Shown: piece by piece, positions 61,514 to 64,000 of the stretch
Position numbering within the stretch: the stretch's first letter is position 1
Layout of the letters: each line of letters starts with the position of its first letter
Source of the DNA: Amaricoccus solimangrovi
GTDB lineage: Bacteria > Pseudomonadota > Alphaproteobacteria > Rhodobacterales > Rhodobacteraceae
Assembly (NCBI RefSeq): GCF_006385685.1
Contig: NZ_VFRP01000016.1
Span: 32,406-96,405 of the forward strand
Direction: 5' to 3'
Length of the DNA: 64,000 bases
Program-made: the position numbers and the translations under genes
The notes under the pieces: model-generated
The model's input: the letters and a program-made list of their open reading frames with translations, nothing else
Databases searched by the model: none
Told to the model about the DNA's origin: nothing

Positions 61514-62251
61514 ATGGAGAACTCGCGCGAGAGAGCCGCGGGGATCACGCCGAGCCGCAGGCGCGGCTATGCCGAGCGCGAGATCACGCGCCGGTTGATC
61601 CACGCGATCTTCGAGCAGCGCCTCCCCCCCGGAGCGCGGATCACCGAGGAGCAACTCGCCGAGACCTTCGGGGTGAGCCGGACCGTGGTGCGGCAATCGA
61701 TGAACCGGCTCTCGGAGATGGGTGTCTTCAGGAAGACGCCCAACCAGGGCTGCACCATCGCAGCGCCGACGCGCCATGAGGCGCGCAAGATGCTCGCGGT
61801 CCGCGACATGATCGAGCCCCCCATGGCCCGCCTGGTCGCGGAGAGCTGGAAGGCCGACGAACTCGACCTGCTAAGGGACCACCTCGGCCGGGAGGAGGCC
61901 GCCCGCCGGGCCGGGGATCGCTCGACCCTCGTCCGGCTCACCGGCGAGTTCCACCTGAAGCTCGCCGAGATGACCGGCAATCCGTTCCTCGTCCGGATCA
62001 TCACCGAACTGCAGGTGCTGACCTGCCTTGCGATCCTGGTTCATGCCGAGAGCGAGACCGGCTGTCCCAGAGACGAGCACGGCGTCATCGTCGACGCGAT
62101 CGAGCGGCGCGACGGCGCGGCGGCGGCGGCCGAAATGGCGCGTCATCTCGATCACATCGTCGAAGAACTCCAGCTCGACCGGAGGGACCCGGAGCGCAAC
62201 CTCGAGAAGGCCTTCCGCTGGCTCGGAGCGGGCGGCGAGCCAGCGGGCTGA
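61514..62251 (+). CDS. GntR-family (FCD) transcriptional regulator
   Basis: 245 residues. Winged helix: EITRRLIHAIFEQRLPPGARITEEQLAETFGVSRTVVRQSMNRLSEMGVF; FCD domain: AVRDMIEPPMARLVAESW, GEFHLKLAEMTGNPFLVRIITEL and EHGVIVDAIERRDGAAAAAEMARHLDHI. Divergent from the ABC/hydantoinase operon, which it very likely controls. A second GntR gene of the same family is at 46363. Confidence 0.92.
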   Translation: MENSRERAAGITPSRRRGYAEREITRRLIHAIFEQRLPPGARITEEQLAETFGVSRTVVRQSMNRLSEMGVFRKTPNQGCTIAAPTRHEARKMLAVRDMIEPPMARLVAESWKADELDLLRDHLGREEAARRAGDRSTLVRLTGEFHLKLAEMTGNPFLVRIITELQVLTCLAILVHAESETGCPRDEHGVIVDAIERRDGAAAAAEMARHLDHIVEELQLDRRDPERNLEKAFRWLGAGGEPAG

Positions 62252-62555
62252 CGCGCGAGACCGGGCGGGCCCTGTGCCTCGGACCGGATGAAGGCGGATC
62301 TCGATCCGGTCGGGCGGCTCTGCGATACCGGCTCGGCCAGGGCAAGGTCGGGAAGAACCTGCTCCGCGACGGGTTCGCCTCGCCGCGGCTCCGAAGGGCC
62401 GCGATACCTTCGGGCTGTGAATGTGGTATCGCAGCTTGATGGCCTGACCCATCCTACGATTGACCACGTGTCATTGCGTTGACGTGTCGACCATCAGGCT
62501 GCCCCGGCAGCGGGCGAGATGTGACCTGATAGGAGCCTGGCGGTCAGCGTACCCT
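62252..62555. other. Non-coding stretch of unknown origin
   Basis: No gene is recognisable in these ~300 bases. From about 62415 the sequence becomes less GC-rich than its surroundings, with a small hairpin (GCTGCC-CC-GGCAGC, near 62501-62514), and it ends at a methyltransferase gene fragment. It could be the end of a lost insertion sequence; no terminal repeats were found to prove it. Confidence 0.4.
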
Positions 62556-62748
62556 CACAGTCCTACCGCGCCAATGTCCGGGAGTACCGGGGGGTGAACA
62601 CGCGCAAGGCCGACCGGATGGCCGAACTCGCGATGCATCCGACGGTGAAGCCGGTGGCGATGATCGCCGACGCGATCAGGGATTGCTCGAAGCGGGGCGG
62701 CATCATCCTCGACCCGTTCGGCGGCTCGGGCTCGACGCTGATCGCCGT
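62556..62748 (+). pseudogene. C-terminal fragment of an adenine/cytosine-N4 DNA methyltransferase
   Basis: The frame reads SYRANVREYRGVNTRKADRM, AELAMHPTVKPVAMIADAIR, DCSKRGGIILDPFGGSGSTLIA. The MHPTVKP and LDPFGGSGSTL (SAM-binding motif I) blocks are those at the end of beta-class methyltransferases such as ParB-associated prophage enzymes. The catalytic (DPPY) half is missing and homology stops at about 62748, where a flavoprotein fragment on the other strand begins. A relic of phage or mobile DNA. Confidence 0.75.
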
Positions 62749-62862
62749 CCACAATCCGACGAAACCGCCGCCGACGATGGCGACGTCGGCGCGAAGGTCG
62801 CCCACGAGTTCCGGCTGCTCCTCGCCCTGCCCCGCGATCTCGTCAAGCCATAGCGATGTCAT
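62740..62862 (-). pseudogene. N-terminal fragment of an FAD-dependent oxidoreductase
   Basis: An ATG at 62860-62862 opens MTSLWLDEIAGQGEEQPELV, then DLRADVAIVGGGFVGLWTAI, the dinucleotide-binding head of a DAO-family flavoprotein. About 41 residues remain before the reading runs into methyltransferase sequence at about 62740-62748. It is divergent from the XRE-cupin gene at 62945, an arrangement typical for amine-catabolic flavoproteins and their regulators. Confidence 0.65.
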
Positions 62863-62944
62863 CGGACGTCTTCCTGAGGTTCGCTGCGAGAAGTCCCGCC
62901 GCCGGCGGAGAAGCCGACGGATCGCGGATGGCTCAGAAGGGGAC

Positions 62945-63597
62945 ATGGATCAGAACCTTCCGAAGATGCCGCGCCCTTCCAATCCGCGGGGCGCCGTCGA
63001 CACCGCGGATGATCAGGTGCGGGTCGCCGATGTCATCGATGTCGACGGCGACGTCGGCGAGGAGATCGCGACCTCCGGCGCGCGCGAGATACGACGCTCG
63101 CGGCGCTGAGCGCGCAGACCGGCCTGTCGCAAGGCTATCTCAGCCAGATCGAGCGAGGCATTTCCCGCCCCTCGATCAAGGCGCCGCATGCGATCAGCCG
63201 CGCGCTCGGTGTCAACATCAGCTGGTTCTTCCGCGCCGCGCAGGACGGAGAGGAACACCTGACGGATTACGTCGTGCGCGCGGACAAGCGGCGCGGCCCG
63301 CGGTTCGAGAGCGGCATTACCGACGAGCTCCTCTCCCCGAACCTGTCGCGCCAGATCGAGCTTCCGCGCTGTACCTTCCAACCCGGCTCCCAGAGCGGCA
63401 CGGAAAGCTACACGCACAGGGGCGAAGAGGCGGGGATCGTCCTTTCGGGCACGCTTGTGCTCTGGCTCGACGGCGAGGAGATCACGCTTCGCGCGGGGGA
63501 CAGTTTCGCCTTCGCAAGCGATCTGCCGCACCGGTACTCGAACCCCACCGACACCGTCGCGGTGGTGATCTGGGCGATCACGCCGCCCTCCTACTGA
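62945..63597 (+). pseudogene. XRE-family regulator with cupin domain, frameshifted
   Basis: The ATG at 62945 starts MDQNLPKMPRPSNP ... VDGDVGEEI. After 63067 the frame must shift to read LAALSAQTGLSQGYLSQIERG (XRE helix-turn-helix), SISWFF-like HTH end, then a cupin: FQPGSQSGTESYTHRGEEAG and IVLSGTLVLWLDGEEITLRAG to the stop at 63595-63597. Adding one C after 63067 restores EEI-RDLRRARDTTLAALS, the normal family sequence. It therefore carries a single-base deletion: a real frameshift or a sequencing error. Such proteins often regulate putrescine or amino-acid catabolism (PuuR-like). Confidence 0.8.
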
Positions 63598-63870
63598 CGG
63601 GTCGCGCTCACCCGGGCGCGGTCGCGCGGCTGTCGCTTTCCGAAACGCTGGCGCGTGACGGCGCGATGAAGCCGCGACGGACGGCCCGCACGATCATCGG
63701 ACGGCGGATCGAATTCTGCTTCGGCATCCGCGGTCGCGAGCCGGAGCGCCGCGTGGCCGACCTTCTTGACAAGATCTAGATGGGCGAGGGCGTCGCAGAC
63801 CGCTAATCCGGCCGAGCAATCAGGCTGCCGGAAACAGTGCGTCCGCATCGTCCGCGCCCTCGCCGGGAGA

Positions 63871-64000
63871 TCAGGCCCAGGTGTCGCCCACGGTGAAACC
63901 CTCGGTGAACGGGTCGTCGTGGTCGAGCACGATCGTGTTGAGGCCGTGGATCCAGCTCGTGCCGGAGATCTCCGGGACCACCGCCGGGCGGCCGCCGATG
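63871..64000 (-). CDS. Proline racemase / 4-hydroxyproline epimerase family protein, 3' end
   Basis: The last ~43 residues are in the window: PAVVPEISGTSWIHGLN, VLDHDDPFTEGFTVGDTWA and stop at 63871-63873. This matches the C-terminus of proline-racemase-fold enzymes (P-ISG-AWITG----LD-DDP---GF--GDTW), which include 4-hydroxyproline 2-epimerase and trans-3-hydroxyproline dehydratase. Catalytic cysteines lie outside the window, so the reaction cannot be fixed. Confidence 0.8.
   Translation of the reverse strand, partial: IGGRPAVVPEISGTSWIHGLNTIVLDHDDPFTEGFTVGDTWA

Noticed and set aside
63658..63779. Possible 37-residue peptide starting MKPRRTARTIIG
   Set aside because: No family match, no good RBS, and it lies in decayed sequence after a frameshifted gene.
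1..64000. CRISPR arrays, tRNA or rRNA genes, phage structural genes and intact transposases
   Set aside because: Looked for regular spaced repeats, cloverleaf-like segments and transposase motifs; none were convincing by eye.

Overview
The window is high-GC DNA whose genes are mostly tightly packed and often overlap by 1-4 bases. The gene set points to an alphaproteobacterium, probably of the Rhodobacterales/Paracoccaceae: a Pha/Mrp-type Na+/H+ antiporter with fused A and B subunits, a fused phosphatase-like/sulfide-quinone-reductase-like flavoprotein, ACR3-type arsenic resistance, and several ABC-transporter catabolic islands with GntR and LacI regulators. This taxonomic call rests on gene content and is an inference. 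I saw no rRNA, tRNA, CRISPR array or intact transposase.

Layout. 1-889: 3' part of a fused phosphatase-like/FAD oxidoreductase (minus). 1231-15780: a plus-strand run of eight genes with gaps of at most 25 bases. It encodes an old-yellow-enzyme-like oxidoreductase, three membrane-anchored di-haem cytochromes of RoxA/CCP-like type, a small membrane protein, a GMC oxidoreductase, a fused subtilisin-gluzincin double protease and a metallo-beta-lactamase-fold hydrolase. I know of no described system with this composition. 15787-21877: Mrp antiporter operon (minus). 22019-24126: otsAB for trehalose. 24183-25763: guaA. 25771-28335: arsR-acr3-arsC-arsH (minus). 28445-28900: a MaoC-like hotdog protein. 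28897-32373: nadABC for de novo NAD synthesis.

32622-35201 is a patch of accessory DNA. It holds a 5' fragment of a crotonase gene, a beheaded LysR gene with an internal stop, a strikingly AT-rich gene for a long coiled coil joined to a Regnase/Zc3h12a-like PIN ribonuclease domain, two terminator hairpins and the tail of an MFS transporter. 35307-39866 holds LysR/azoreductase, an SMP-30 lactonase, a DctQ/AroQ fragment chimera, a ferric-reductase-like membrane protein and an exported intradiol-dioxygenase-fold protein. 40251-46289 is a sugar or polyol island: a truncated iolG tail fused onto a second Gfo/Idh/MocA gene, a sugar isomerase, another Gfo/Idh/MocA gene, an orphan sugar-binding protein and a LacI regulator. 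46363-49427 is a GntR/DapA-like/FAD oxidoreductase catabolic set.

49755-61314 (minus) is a second large catabolic operon. It has a family-5 binding protein, two permeases and a fused double ATPase, then an epimerase, an SDR, a dihydropyrimidinase/hydantoinase, an asparaginase, a polysaccharide-deacetylase-family hydrolase, a small CxxC protein and a CobW GTPase. A divergent GntR gene (61514-62251) is its probable regulator. 62252-63597 is a second gene graveyard: a DNA methyltransferase tail, a flavoprotein head and an XRE-cupin regulator broken by a one-base deletion. The window ends inside a proline-racemase-family gene (minus).

Leads most worth follow-up are the coiled-coil/Regnase-like gene (33439-34674), the cytochrome/GMC/double-protease operon, the Tyr-less intradiol-fold protein paired with a haem membrane protein, and the asymmetric fused ABC ATPase.
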